Positions 26,690 to 35,988 are shown, counted from the first letter of the stretch. The stretch is 43,604 nucleotides of DNA from RGIG8306 sp964566025 (GCA_964566025.1 CAZMHF010000014.1:1-43604), one strand, 5' to 3'. Translations and numbers: made by a program. The notes: generated by a model from the letters alone, not told the origin.

Positions 26690-28987
26690 ATGTTGAAAAC
26701 AGGTGAATTTTTAGGAGATCGATATGAAATTCTTGAATTAATCGGTAGTGGTGGAATGGCAGATGTTTATAAAGCAAAATGCCACAAACTAAATCGTATG
26801 GTTGCTATTAAGGTGCTTAAAAAAGAATTTTGCACAGATCGCAATTTTGTATCACGTTTCAAAATAGAAGGTCAATCCGCTGCTGGACTATTGCATGCGA
26901 ATATCGTAAATATATATGATGTTGGTGATGAAGGCGATATTCATTATATTGTTATGGAATTAGTTGAAGGCGTTACATTAAAAGAGTTTATTCAACGAAA
27001 AGGAAGACTTGAAATTAGAGAATCCATCGGAATCGCTATTCAAATCGCACAAGGTATTGCGGCGGCTCACGAGCAAGGCATTATCCATCGTGATATTAAA
27101 CCTCAAAATGTAATTATTTCAAACGACGGAAAAGCGAAGGTGGCTGATTTTGGCATTGCTAAAGTACCATCTGCGAATACAATCAATTCAGATGCAGTCG
27201 GCTCCGTATATTATTTTTCGCCTGAGCAAGCTAGAGGTGGTTATTGTGATGAGCGAAGTGATATTTATTCGCTGGGCATTACACTTTATGAAATGCTCAC
27301 AGGAAAGCTACCATTTGATGGCGATAATAACGTAGCCATCGCATTGGCGCATCTAAATGATGAAATTACTCCGCCACGCGAAATTGAGCCAATGATTCCG
27401 ATTAGTTTGGAAAAAATCATTTTAAAAGCAACACAAAAAAAACAAGAACGACGCTACGCAACAGTCAATGATTTAATCTCTGATTTGCGTAAAGCTTTAT
27501 TTATGCCAGAAACAGATTTTGTGGAAATGACGCCAATTAGTAATTCCTCACCGACTGTTTTAATTAGCGATGGCGATATTTCTACAATTAGACAAAATTC
27601 TCGTGTAACGCTTATTGATGAGGCGAGTGTGATTAATGAAGATTTTGATGAGGATATTGAAACTACATCAAATGAAGAGGATGACAACAACGAGGATGAA
27701 GGAAACGAAAATACACTTTTTGATAAAATCATTTTAGCAGTTGGAATTTTCGTTGCAGCGATCATTGTTATCATTGCTGTCTTTTTGCTTGTTCAATTCA
27801 TCAAGGGTAATACAGCTTCTACCGATAAGACAACAGAGGCTACAGAAAGCACAGGAATTGATAGCAAACAAACAAAAATGCCAAACTTGATTGGAAAAAC
27901 ACAAGAAGAAGCTTATGAGCTTTTAAAAGAGCATAATCTAGGAATTCAACGTGAGTATGGAATTTCTGAAGAATATGCAGTTGGCTATGTGTATGCACAA
28001 GAGTTTAAAGAAGATACCATTATTGATAAAAATCAAAAAGTGAAGGTTTGGATTAGTGAAGGAAGCGAATTTATTGATATACCAGATGATTTGATTGGTC
28101 AAAAATATGCAGCAGTTCGACTAAAATTACTGGATTTGGAATTTGTCGTTGAACCAGAATACGAATTCAGCGATGAATATGAGAAGGATTACGTGATTAA
28201 TACATCTCCTGAGCCTGGCGTTGGAAAACTTAAAAAAGGTGATACCATTACCGTTTATGTGAGCAAAGGCGAAGAAATTATTATGATAAAGGTTCCAGAA
28301 CTTCGCTTGTATACATTAGACGAAGCGGAAAGAGAACTTGCGGAACTTGGCTTAAAAATAGGTGAAGTGACAGAAGAATATAGCAACACGTATGATGTGG
28401 GCGTTATCATGTCTCAAAGTGTAGAGAAAAATCAAGAAATTGAATATGGCGAAAAAATCGATGTTGTCATTAGTAAAGGCAAAGAGTTTGCTAGTGTTCC
28501 CGACTTAGAAGGAATGACTGAGGAAGAGGCTGAAAAAGCGCTCGAAGAAGAAGGTTTACAACTTGGTAAGGTAACAGAAGACTATAGTGATGAAATCGAA
28601 GAAGGACTTGTTATTAGTCAAAGTGTTGAAAAGAAAACAGATGCTAAGATTGATTCAAAAGTCGATATTGTGATCAGTAAAGGAATTGAGAAAGTAAAAG
28701 TTCCTGTTTTAATCGGTTTGACAGCTGATGAAGCAAAGAGAGAGCTTGAAAAAGCAGGATTGAAATTGGGAGAAATATCTGAAAAAGAAAAAGAAGGAGC
28801 TATTCCAGGACGATGCATCGAGAGCAGTGTTCTTTCAAACGAAGAGGTTGATAAAGGAACATCAATTGATATTGTCATTGCAAAAGAAATTGTGATAACT
28901 CCTCCTCCAACAGAAGCACCAACTATACCAGAACAACCAGAGACAGAGGCTCAAACAGTAGAGCAAACGCAAGAACAACAGCCATAA
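26690..28987 (+). CDS. prkC: PASTA-domain Ser/Thr protein kinase
   Basis: Membrane kinase that senses peptidoglycan fragments or lipid II and controls growth, cell wall and germination. The 765 residues comprise a kinase domain (1-270: glycine loop GSGGMADVYKA, HRDIKPQN, DFGIAK), an acidic linker, one membrane helix near 345-367, and five extracellular PASTA repeats starting near 396, 461, 534, 600 and 669. A Pro/Thr/Glu/Gln-rich tail follows. Five repeats is more than the three of B. subtilis PrkC. GGAGG precedes the ATG. It is flanked by prpC and rsgA, as in most Firmicutes. Confidence 0.95.
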   Translation: MLKTGEFLGDRYEILELIGSGGMADVYKAKCHKLNRMVAIKVLKKEFCTDRNFVSRFKIEGQSAAGLLHANIVNIYDVGDEGDIHYIVMELVEGVTLKEFIQRKGRLEIRESIGIAIQIAQGIAAAHEQGIIHRDIKPQNVIISNDGKAKVADFGIAKVPSANTINSDAVGSVYYFSPEQARGGYCDERSDIYSLGITLYEMLTGKLPFDGDNNVAIALAHLNDEITPPREIEPMIPISLEKIILKATQKKQERRYATVNDLISDLRKALFMPETDFVEMTPISNSSPTVLISDGDISTIRQNSRVTLIDEASVINEDFDEDIETTSNEEDDNNEDEGNENTLFDKIILAVGIFVAAIIVIIAVFLLVQFIKGNTASTDKTTEATESTGIDSKQTKMPNLIGKTQEEAYELLKEHNLGIQREYGISEEYAVGYVYAQEFKEDTIIDKNQKVKVWISEGSEFIDIPDDLIGQKYAAVRLKLLDLEFVVEPEYEFSDEYEKDYVINTSPEPGVGKLKKGDTITVYVSKGEEIIMIKVPELRLYTLDEAERELAELGLKIGEVTEEYSNTYDVGVIMSQSVEKNQEIEYGEKIDVVISKGKEFASVPDLEGMTEEEAEKALEEEGLQLGKVTEDYSDEIEEGLVISQSVEKKTDAKIDSKVDIVISKGIEKVKVPVLIGLTADEAKRELEKAGLKLGEISEKEKEGAIPGRCIESSVLSNEEVDKGTSIDIVIAKEIVITPPPTEAPTIPEQPETEAQTVEQTQEQQP

Positions 28988-29006
28988 ATAAATGAGGCGA
29001 ATAAGA

Positions 29007-29918
29007 ATGCATAATCAAATGATTAATTTAGATAAAACCATTCAAGGAATTATTATCAAAGGAATGGGAGGGAACTATCAAGTCGCAATCAATAAAAACT
29101 GTGTATATAATTGCAATGCGAAAGGTGTTTTCCGTTATCAAAAAATTAAACCAACGATTGGTGATCGCGTTGTTATCGAAGTGATTGATCAGGAAAACTT
29201 CCTTGGCAATATTATTAAAATTGAAAGCAGGACGAATATCTTAATTCGCCCTGCGGTTTCTAATGTTGACCAAGGGATGATTATCTTTGCATTGGCACAG
29301 CCGACACCAAATCTTAATTTGCTTGATCGTTTTTTAGTACAAATGCAAATGCAAAATTTAAAAACAATGATTGTCTTTAGTAAAAGCGACTTAGTAGAAG
29401 AATCAACTATTCAAGAAATGTGTCGGCATTATGAAAAAACGGGTTATGAAACAATGGTCATATCGGTTGAAAATAAAATTGGTATTGATGATCTAATTAA
29501 AAAAATCAAAGGCAAAACAACTGTATTGGCAGGACCTTCTGGCGTAGGGAAATCTTCACTTATCAATGCGATTAGTCCAAATATTCAAGCACAAACAGGC
29601 GAATTAAGTGAGAAGATTAAGCGTGGAAAGCATACGACAAGACATAATGAATTAATGTTTATTGATACGGATACATACTTAGTAGATACGCCAGGTTTTA
29701 GTTCCTTAATCATAGACGGAATTGAGTGTAATGATTTGAGAGAATATTACCCTGAATTTGATGCGTTTCGTGAGGAATGCCGTTTTAGTGGATGTGTTCA
29801 TATAAATGAAAAGGATTGTGGTATAAAAAATGCGCTTGCAAAAAACAATATTTCATCAGTCCGATATAATAATTATAAATTGTTATACGAAGAACTTAAA
29901 AAGAATCAACAGTATTAA
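29007..29918 (+). CDS. rsgA: Ribosome small-subunit assembly GTPase
   Basis: GTPase that checks late 30S subunit maturation. The 303 residues have an N-terminal OB fold, a circularly permuted GTPase domain with FSKSDL (G4) ahead of GPSGVGKSSLIN (G1, near residue 175) and DTPGFSS (G3), and a C-terminal zinc finger CRFSGCVHINEKDC. The threonine-rich switch region GKHTTRH lies between. ATG 29007 is chosen because TGAGGCG lies 7 bases upstream; ATG 28992 is in frame but overlaps that site. Confidence 0.95.
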   Translation: MHNQMINLDKTIQGIIIKGMGGNYQVAINKNCVYNCNAKGVFRYQKIKPTIGDRVVIEVIDQENFLGNIIKIESRTNILIRPAVSNVDQGMIIFALAQPTPNLNLLDRFLVQMQMQNLKTMIVFSKSDLVEESTIQEMCRHYEKTGYETMVISVENKIGIDDLIKKIKGKTTVLAGPSGVGKSSLINAISPNIQAQTGELSEKIKRGKHTTRHNELMFIDTDTYLVDTPGFSSLIIDGIECNDLREYYPEFDAFREECRFSGCVHINEKDCGIKNALAKNNISSVRYNNYKLLYEELKKNQQY

Positions 29919-29928
29919 GGAGTGACTT

Positions 29929-30573
29929 ATGGCATTACTTTCACCTTCAATGTTAGCAGCCGATTTCAATTGTCTTGGCGAACAAATTAACTTATTAGAA
30001 AAAGCAAAAATTACGCATTTGCATATTGATGTGATGGATGGTATGTTTGTACCAAGTATTTCATATGGTATGCCAGTGATTTCTTCAATACGCAAAAATA
30101 CCAATTTACAATTTGATGTGCACTTAATGATTGAAGAGCCAATTCGCTATATTGAGGAATTTGTAAAGGCTGGAGCAAATAGTATTACCATTCACGTAGA
30201 AAGTTGCAAGAATGTTGTTGCGACAATTCGAGAAATTAAGAAATTTGGTATAAAAGCGGGAATTACATCGAAGCCAGGAACACCATTAGAAATGATTCTC
30301 CCATACATGGATAAAGTAGATATGCTATTGATTATGTCTGTTGAACCGGGTTTTGGAGGGCAGACATTTATGAAAGAGTCTCTTGAAAAAATTCGATTTA
30401 TGCGTAAATACATAGATGAACGAAATCTATTCGTTATGATTGAGGTAGATGGAGGTATCAACTTATCTAATGTTAAGAGTGTAAAAGAAGCTGGTTGTGA
30501 CATCATTGTAGCGGGAACAGCCATTTTTGAGGGAGATATTCTTTCAAATATTAAGGCATTAGAAGAAGAGTAG
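29929..30573 (+). CDS. rpe: Ribulose-phosphate 3-epimerase
   Basis: Interconverts ribulose 5-phosphate and xylulose 5-phosphate in the pentose phosphate pathway. The 214-residue TIM barrel has LSPSMLAADF at the start, the metal-binding HIDVMDGMFVP, DVHLMIEEP, MSVEPGFGGQTF, and VDGGINLSN near the end. AAGGAG precedes the ATG. It lies between rsgA and thiN as in other Firmicutes. Its product is also the product of xylB upstream. Confidence 0.97.
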   Translation: MALLSPSMLAADFNCLGEQINLLEKAKITHLHIDVMDGMFVPSISYGMPVISSIRKNTNLQFDVHLMIEEPIRYIEEFVKAGANSITIHVESCKNVVATIREIKKFGIKAGITSKPGTPLEMILPYMDKVDMLLIMSVEPGFGGQTFMKESLEKIRFMRKYIDERNLFVMIEVDGGINLSNVKSVKEAGCDIIVAGTAIFEGDILSNIKALEEE

Positions 30574-30580
30574 GCAAACT

Positions 30581-31264
30581 ATGAAGATAGCTATAATTTC
30601 AGGTGGAGACATATCCATTGAATGGGCAAGGGCATTTTTTAAAAAAGAAAACTTTGACTACATTGTGTGCGCAGATGGTGGGATGAAAACAGCGATAGCG
30701 CTTGATTTGTATGTGGATTATTTCACGGGCGATTTTGATTCGATTGAAGAAAACGCTGTAACAACTTATAAAGATCAAAACAAAAACACACTAGTGATTG
30801 ATCCCCATTCTTCGATTAAGGATGAAACAGATACCGAAAATGCAATTTGTCATGCGATTGATACTATCAATCAAAGTACATCAACGCATTCGCAAAGAGA
30901 TGAAATTTATATAATTGGAGGTTTGGGAGGTCGATTTGACCATGCACTAATCAATGTGTATTTACTTGAGAAACTTTTAAAACAAGGCATTGATAGTTAC
31001 ATAGTGGATCCTTGGAATCGTATTCGTATGATTAAGCAATCAATTATATTAAAAAAAGACGAACAATATGGAAAATACGTTTCATTAATTGCCTATTCGG
31101 ATGAAGTGGGTAACATAACCCTGAAAGGATTTAAATATCCATTAACAAATAGAAGCATTAAAAAATCAGATTCATTAACAATTAGTAATGAAATTGAAGC
31201 TAACGAAGGGCATATTTTATTTGAAGGTGGAATATTTATTGTGATTGAAAGTCGTGACGCATAA
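30581..31264 (+). CDS. thiN: Thiamine pyrophosphokinase
   Basis: Transfers pyrophosphate from ATP to thiamine to make thiamine diphosphate. The 227 residues match the family: VCADGGMKTA near residue 30, the metal and ATP site TGDFDSI, DETDTENA, and IGGLGGRFDHALINVYLL. The C-terminal beta domain binds thiamine. It starts 7 bases after rpe and has only a weak ribosome binding site, so it is probably coupled. Its last 29 bases overlap the end of the convergent minus-strand gene. Confidence 0.93.
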   Translation: MKIAIISGGDISIEWARAFFKKENFDYIVCADGGMKTAIALDLYVDYFTGDFDSIEENAVTTYKDQNKNTLVIDPHSSIKDETDTENAICHAIDTINQSTSTHSQRDEIYIIGGLGGRFDHALINVYLLEKLLKQGIDSYIVDPWNRIRMIKQSIILKKDEQYGKYVSLIAYSDEVGNITLKGFKYPLTNRSIKKSDSLTISNEIEANEGHILFEGGIFIVIESRDA

Positions 31265-31703
31265 TTTTTTTCATATAATGATATACAAAGTATTTAATAA
31301 GTGTATAAAAAGGAATCAATAAGTCAAAAGCGAAACGATTTGTATCGTGTTGTTTTGAGCCACAATCAATGGTTTTACAATGGTGTTCAATTTTGTGAAA
31401 AAAGCGAATAAATTTCTTCGAAAAAGGAAGAAACGTGTAATGTTCAAAAAATGCAACATATTGTAGCGCGAGAATATACACATAAACATGAATAAGCAAT
31501 TCGTTGCTTAATGAATATGTGCTAATCGCTAATTTTGTTTGAAAGGATGTTTTGTGAAGCTCTTTTATTTCAGTAGCTAATGCAAATGATGCATCAGGAG
31601 TCGTGGAAATGAAACGAAGTAATTCACACTGGATAGGAAGATGCACTACTTGTTCTTCAAGTACAAATGAAATGGCAGAATGCTTTTGCAAATGATTAAA
31701 CAT
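31236..31703 (-). CDS. Hypothetical protein, only minus-strand gene
   Basis: A 155-residue frame on the minus strand, supported by a strong ribosome binding site (AGGAGG, 6 bases before the ATG) and by a promoter further upstream at 31742-31769. I do not recognise the product. It is rich in His, Phe, Tyr and Leu, with an N-terminal segment that looks soluble and a hydrophobic, aromatic second half (around LLIHVYVYILALQYVAFFEH and again near LLIPFYTLIKYFVYHY) that may contact membrane. Its stop codon lies inside thiN, giving a 29-base convergent overlap. The regular promoter and RBS argue against a chance frame. Confidence 0.65.
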   Translation of the reverse strand: MFNHLQKHSAISFVLEEQVVHLPIQCELLRFISTTPDASFALATEIKELHKTSFQTKLAISTYSLSNELLIHVYVYILALQYVAFFEHYTFLPFSKKFIRFFHKIEHHCKTIDCGSKQHDTNRFAFDLLIPFYTLIKYFVYHYMKKIMRHDFQSQ

Positions 31704-31741
31704 GATTTCCTCCTAAGTGTATATGAACACGGTATCAATGT

Positions 31742-31769
31742 ATCATAAAAAAAAGTTGATTTCAATCAA
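31742..31769 (-). promoter_or_regulatory. Promoter for the minus-strand gene
   Basis: Read on the minus strand: TTGATT (31769-31764), a 16-base spacer containing a T-run, and TATGAT (31747-31742). It lies about 39 bases upstream of the ATG and is divergent from the rpsO promoter about 35 bases away. Confidence 0.55.
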
Positions 31770-31802
31770 GAATGATAGCTTGAAGTAATGTTTTTAAATC
31801 GC

Positions 31803-31831
31803 TTTACAACGATGAAAAGGTGTGTTATAGT
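31803..31831 (+). promoter_or_regulatory. rpsO promoter
   Basis: TTTACA (31803-31808), a 17-base spacer and TATAGT (31826-31831) with a TGT extension. Transcription would start near 31838, leaving a leader of about 65 nt before the rpsO ribosome binding site. Confidence 0.75.
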
Positions 31832-31837
31832 ACATAA

Positions 31838-31903
31838 GTAAAACGCCGATGCTCGGAATACGGATACTCCAACCGTAATCTTGGTGTCTGGTAAGTATAA
31901 TTA
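31838..31903 (+). promoter_or_regulatory. Candidate S15 autoregulatory leader
   Basis: The leader between the rpsO promoter and its ribosome binding site can fold: CCGA/TCGG around TGC near 31844-31854, then two mutually exclusive pairings, ACGG with CCGT, or ACTCCAA with TTGGTGT (one mismatch). Many bacteria control rpsO through S15 binding its own leader, in structures that differ between lineages. That this leader does so is inference from position and foldability. Confidence 0.4.
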
Positions 31904-31919
31904 ATGGAGGATAGAAACA

Positions 31920-32185
31920 TGATTTCTAAAGAAAAAAAACAATCAATTATCAACGAATTCGCTAGAACAGAAGGTGACACAGGTTCACCTGAAGTACAAA
32001 TTGCTATTTTAACAGCAAGAATCAACGAATTAACAGAGCATTTGAAAATCAACAAAAAAGATCATCATTCAAGAAGAGGACTTCTAAAAATGGTTGGTCA
32101 AAGAAAAGGTTTATTAAACTATTACAAGAATAAAAACCTTGAAGGCTACCGTGAACTAATTAAAAAATTAGGTATCAGAAAATAA
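31920..32185 (+). CDS. rpsO: 30S ribosomal protein S15
   Basis: Primary 16S rRNA-binding protein of the small-subunit platform. From ATG 31920 the product is 88 residues, beginning MISKEKKQ. It shows EGDTGSPEVQIAIL, LTEHLKINKKDHHSRRGLL and the terminal YRELIKKLGIRK, all diagnostic. The ATG has GGAGG 8 bases upstream; an in-frame start at 31904 is too close to that site. An RNA hairpin separates it from pnp, the usual partner. Confidence 0.97.
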
Positions 32186-32194
32186 AAATGCATA

Positions 32195-32219
32195 GGGTGG
32201 AGGAATCCACCCTTTCATT
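32195..32219 (+). terminator. Intercistronic hairpin between rpsO and pnp
   Basis: GGGTGGA (32195-32201) pairs perfectly with TCCACCC (32206-32212) around GGAA, followed by TTTCATTT. It probably terminates part of the rpsO transcription and limits read-through into pnp, or serves as a processing and stability site. Confidence 0.75.
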
Positions 32220-32257
32220 TCGTTTAGGAAATAAATTTCGAAAGGAAATTAAAAGAC

Positions 32258-34342
32258 ATGTTTAAAACATACTCAATGGAGCTAGCAGGCAGAACATTGT
32301 CCATCGATATCGGACGTGTTGGTGCACAAGCAAACGGTTGTGCATTTATGCATTATGGAGATACGGTAGTATTAAGCACAGCTACTGCATCAGATAAACC
32401 ACGTGATGGGATTGACTTTTTCCCACTTAGTGTAGAATATGAAGAGAAGTTATATGCTGTTGGAAAAATCCCAGGAGGATTTACACGTCGTGAGGGACGT
32501 GCAAGTGAAAATGCAATATTAACATCACGCGTTATTGATCGCCCTATGCGTCCATTATTTCCAAAAGACTATAGAAATGATGTAACCATCAGCAATATGG
32601 TTATGTGCGTGGATCCAGATTGCTCACCAGAAATCACAGCAATGCTTGGAAGCGCCTTATCCGTAAGCATATCAGATATTCCATTTGATGGCCCTGTGTC
32701 TATGACACAAGTAGGTTTAATTGATGGCGAATTTGTTTTTAATCCAAATGCGGATCAAAAAGCTGCTTCAGACTTAGCCTTGACAGTGGCATCAACAAAA
32801 GAAAAAGTTATTATGATTGAAGCGGGAGCAAATGAAGTTGTTGAAAGTGTTATGATTGATGCAATTTTTGCAGCACATGAGCTTAATCAAAAAGTTATTG
32901 CGTTCTTCCAAACAATTGTAGATGATTGCGGAAAAGAAAAGCATACGTACGAAAGCGTTGATACACCAGAAGCTCTTTGGGATGATATGGTTGCTTTTAT
33001 TACACCAGAGGCTATGGAAGTGGCTGTATTTACAGATCAAAAACAAGTACGCGAGGAAAATCTAAAAGACATCAAAGCAAAATTAGTAGAGCGTTATTCA
33101 GAAGCACATCCAGAGTGGTTGCCACTTTTAGATGAAGCAGTTTATAAGTTCCAAAAGAAAACGGTTCGAAAAATGATTCTTAAAGATCATAAACGTCCAG
33201 ATGGTCGTGCAATTACGGAAATTCGTAAGCTATCTGCCGAAATTGATTTATTACCAAGAACACATGGTTCAGGTATGTTTACAAGAGGTCAAACACAAAT
33301 TTGTACAGTGACAACATTGGCGCCATTGTCAGAGGCACAACGTTTAGATGGTTTAGATGAAGCAGAAACATCAAAACGTTATATGCATCATTATAACTTC
33401 CCAAGTTATTCTGTTGGTGAAACAAGACCTTCAAGAGGACCAGGAAGAAGAGAAATTGGACATGGAGCATTGGCTGAAAAAGCATTGATTCCTGTTTTGC
33501 CAAACAATGAGGAATTCCCATATGCGATTCGTACAGTTTCTGAAACATTTGAGTCAAATGGTTCAACTTCACAAGCTTCTGTTTGTGCATCATCATTATC
33601 TTTAATGGCTGCTGGTGTTCCAATTAAAGCAGCAGTTGCTGGTATTTCTTGTGGACTTGTAACAGGCGATACAGATGATGATTATATTGTATTGACAGAT
33701 ATTCAAGGACTTGAAGATTTCTTTGGAGATATGGACTTTAAGGTAGCTGGTACACATAAGGGTATCACAGCAATCCAAATGGATATTAAAATCCACGGAT
33801 TAACACGTGCGATTATCGAAGAAGCAATTGCAAAAACAAAAGAAGCTAGAACCTATATTATCAATGATATTATGAATCCTGTTATTGCAGAGCCTAGAGA
33901 AGAAGTTGGAAAATATGCACCTAAGATTATTACAACCATGATTGATGTTGAAAAAATCGGCGATGTAGTTGGTAAACAAGGTAAGGTTATTAATAAAATC
34001 ATCGAAATGTATAATGTTAAAATTGATATTTCAGAAGATGGTATGGTTGCTGTTTGTGGAACAGACAAAGAGATGCTAGAAAAAGCGATCGAAACAATTC
34101 AAATCATTGTTACGGATTACGAAGAAGGACAAATCTTAACTGGAAAAGTCATAAGCATTAAAGACTTTGGCGCATTTATTGAATTTGCACCAGGAAAAGA
34201 AGGCATGGTTCATATTTCTCGTATCGCAAAAGAGCATATCAAATCAGTTGAAGATGTGTTGTCACTTGACCAAGTTGTTACGGTAAAATGTATGGGCAAG
34301 GATAAGATGGGGCGTTATTCATTCAGCATGAAGGATGTATAA
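32258..34342 (+). CDS. pnp: Polyribonucleotide nucleotidyltransferase (PNPase)
   Basis: Phosphorolytic 3'-5' exoribonuclease of mRNA decay. The 694 residues contain the two RNase PH-like domains (first about 1-215, second about 310-540) separated by a helical domain, the FFRR-like GGFTRREGR loop, the GRREIGHGALAEKAL phosphate site, and C-terminal KH (IGDVVGKQGKVINKI) and S1 (GKVISIKDFGAFIEF) RNA-binding domains. AAAGGA precedes the ATG. It is directly followed by a strong terminator, so it ends the rpsO-pnp unit. Confidence 0.97.
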   Translation: MFKTYSMELAGRTLSIDIGRVGAQANGCAFMHYGDTVVLSTATASDKPRDGIDFFPLSVEYEEKLYAVGKIPGGFTRREGRASENAILTSRVIDRPMRPLFPKDYRNDVTISNMVMCVDPDCSPEITAMLGSALSVSISDIPFDGPVSMTQVGLIDGEFVFNPNADQKAASDLALTVASTKEKVIMIEAGANEVVESVMIDAIFAAHELNQKVIAFFQTIVDDCGKEKHTYESVDTPEALWDDMVAFITPEAMEVAVFTDQKQVREENLKDIKAKLVERYSEAHPEWLPLLDEAVYKFQKKTVRKMILKDHKRPDGRAITEIRKLSAEIDLLPRTHGSGMFTRGQTQICTVTTLAPLSEAQRLDGLDEAETSKRYMHHYNFPSYSVGETRPSRGPGRREIGHGALAEKALIPVLPNNEEFPYAIRTVSETFESNGSTSQASVCASSLSLMAAGVPIKAAVAGISCGLVTGDTDDDYIVLTDIQGLEDFFGDMDFKVAGTHKGITAIQMDIKIHGLTRAIIEEAIAKTKEARTYIINDIMNPVIAEPREEVGKYAPKIITTMIDVEKIGDVVGKQGKVINKIIEMYNVKIDISEDGMVAVCGTDKEMLEKAIETIQIIVTDYEEGQILTGKVISIKDFGAFIEFAPGKEGMVHISRIAKEHIKSVEDVLSLDQVVTVKCMGKDKMGRYSFSMKDV

Positions 34343-34370
34343 TACACAATAAATATGTATAAAAATTCAC

Positions 34371-34403
34371 AAAAAGAAAAGCATTCGTGCTTTTCTTTTT
34401 TTT
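34371..34403 (+). terminator. Rho-independent terminator after pnp
   Basis: A perfect 13-bp stem (34371-34383 with 34388-34400) closes on the stable TTCG tetraloop. The descending arm ends in T's and three more follow. Because both arms are A/T-rich at the base, it could also work on the minus strand. Confidence 0.9.
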
Positions 34404-34442
34404 GCGATTGCTCTATAATAGAAACTGGCAGGAGGCGTTAGA

Positions 34443-35936
34443 ATGAGAAAATTAATTATGGCACTTGACCAGGGAACGACAAGCTCACGTTGTATTTTAT
34501 TTAACGAAAATGCAAAAATGATTGAAAGTGAACAAATCGAATTAACGCAAATATATCCACAACCAGGTTGGGTGGAGCATGATCCGATTGAAATATATGA
34601 AAGCATTGTTAAGGTTATCAATACATGCTTAGACAAAATAGATTTGACAAAAAATATAATTTCTGCAATAGGTATCACAAATCAACGTGAAACCACGATT
34701 GTATGGGATAAACATTCGGGTGAACCAGTTTGTCCAGCAATCGTATGGCAATGCAGAAGAACGAGTGATAAAATCGCGACACTAATCGAAGAGGGCTATG
34801 CTCCTATGATTAAAGAAAAAACGGGATTACAGCCAGATGCTTATTTTAGTGCATCAAAAATAGAGTGGATATTAGAAAACATTGAAGGCGCTTCTCAAAA
34901 AGCACAAAAAGGTGAGTTGCTTTTTGGAACCGTTGAAACATGGCTGATTTGGAAGTTGAGTGGTGGCAGTGTTCATATAAGCGATTATACAAATGCATCG
35001 AGAACCATGTTATTTAATATCCATACATTGCAGTGGGATAGTGAAATATGTGAGTTGTTTCATATACCGATGTCTCTATTGCCAACACCAGTGGGGAATA
35101 GTGAAATCTACACCTTGACAAATTGCGAAGATATTTTGAAGGGGATTCCGATTGCAGGAGCGATGGGAGATCAACAAGCCGCTTTATTTGGACAATGTTG
35201 CTTTGAAAGAGGAGACTGTAAAAACACCTATGGAACAGGAGCCTTTTTATTGATGAATACCGATGATACCATTATTGATTCGAAGGCGGGGTTACTTTCA
35301 ACCATTGCCTCTAATATAAACGGCAAAATTCAATACGCACTAGAGGGCAGTGTTTTTATTTCGGGAGCAGCAGTTCAATGGTTGCGGGATGAGCTTTTGA
35401 TGATCGAAAAGGCAAGCGACACAGAAAAAATAGCTCTAGAAGCAGATGATTGTGGCAGTGCGTATATCGTTCCTGCTTTTACGGGGCTCGGTGCACCGTA
35501 TTGGAATTCCAATGCACGCGGAATGATTGTGGGGATGACGCGCGGATTTGACCGAAAGCAATTTGTGCGGGCGACACTGGAGTCGATTGCCTACCAAACC
35601 AATGATGTGCTAAAAGCAATGGAAGAAGATATTAAGGATACCCTTGTGGAATTGACGGTAGATGGTGGTGCAAGTGAAAATCAATATTTGATGCAATTCC
35701 AAGCGGATATTTCAAATATTGTTGTTAAACGAGCAAAATGTATTGAAAGCACGGCATTAGGTGTTGTATATTTAGCAGGACTTGCAGTAGGGGTGTTTGA
35801 GAGCAAAGATCAATTAAAACGGTTTAATCAAACGGAATTTGCATATCCTCCTATAATGAATGAGACACAAAGACTACATAAACAAAAAGGATGGAAAAAA
35901 GCGATTGATTTAGCGCTTTGTTGGAATGAAAACTAA
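34443..35936 (+). CDS. glpK: Glycerol kinase
   Basis: Phosphorylates glycerol to sn-glycerol 3-phosphate. The 497 residues match the family length: phosphate loop ALDQGTTSSRC near residue 7-17, GWVEHDP, NQRETT, GAMGDQQAALFGQ with the catalytic Asp, and YGTGAFLLMNT. The glycerol-contact sequence distinguishes it from xylB upstream. AGGAGG precedes the ATG. A TATAAT at 34414-34419 just after the pnp terminator may be its -10 box. No glpF or glpD is adjacent; the genes downstream belong to a glycerol-phosphate-type envelope cluster, so its product may serve polymer synthesis as well as catabolism. Confidence 0.95.
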   Translation: MRKLIMALDQGTTSSRCILFNENAKMIESEQIELTQIYPQPGWVEHDPIEIYESIVKVINTCLDKIDLTKNIISAIGITNQRETTIVWDKHSGEPVCPAIVWQCRRTSDKIATLIEEGYAPMIKEKTGLQPDAYFSASKIEWILENIEGASQKAQKGELLFGTVETWLIWKLSGGSVHISDYTNASRTMLFNIHTLQWDSEICELFHIPMSLLPTPVGNSEIYTLTNCEDILKGIPIAGAMGDQQAALFGQCCFERGDCKNTYGTGAFLLMNTDDTIIDSKAGLLSTIASNINGKIQYALEGSVFISGAAVQWLRDELLMIEKASDTEKIALEADDCGSAYIVPAFTGLGAPYWNSNARGMIVGMTRGFDRKQFVRATLESIAYQTNDVLKAMEEDIKDTLVELTVDGGASENQYLMQFQADISNIVVKRAKCIESTALGVVYLAGLAVGVFESKDQLKRFNQTEFAYPPIMNETQRLHKQKGWKKAIDLALCWNEN

Positions 35937-35959
35937 AAGGACATATAACGTTTGCAAAG

Positions 35960-35988
35960 TTGACTTATATTCGCAAAAGAATTATAAT
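35960..35988 (+). promoter_or_regulatory. Promoter of the envelope cluster
   Basis: TTGACT (35960-35965), a 17-base spacer and a perfect TATAAT (35983-35988). It lies 23 bases after the glpK stop and would drive 36021-41842 and perhaps ridA-metY. Direct repeats TTTGCAAAG (35951-35959) and TTCGCAAAAG (35970-35979) flank the -35 box. Confidence 0.8.

Noticed and set aside
34402..34419. Full glpK promoter
   Set aside because: TATAAT at 34414 is good, but no -35 box is found at proper spacing because that region is the pnp terminator T-run; recorded only as a possible -10 under glpK.
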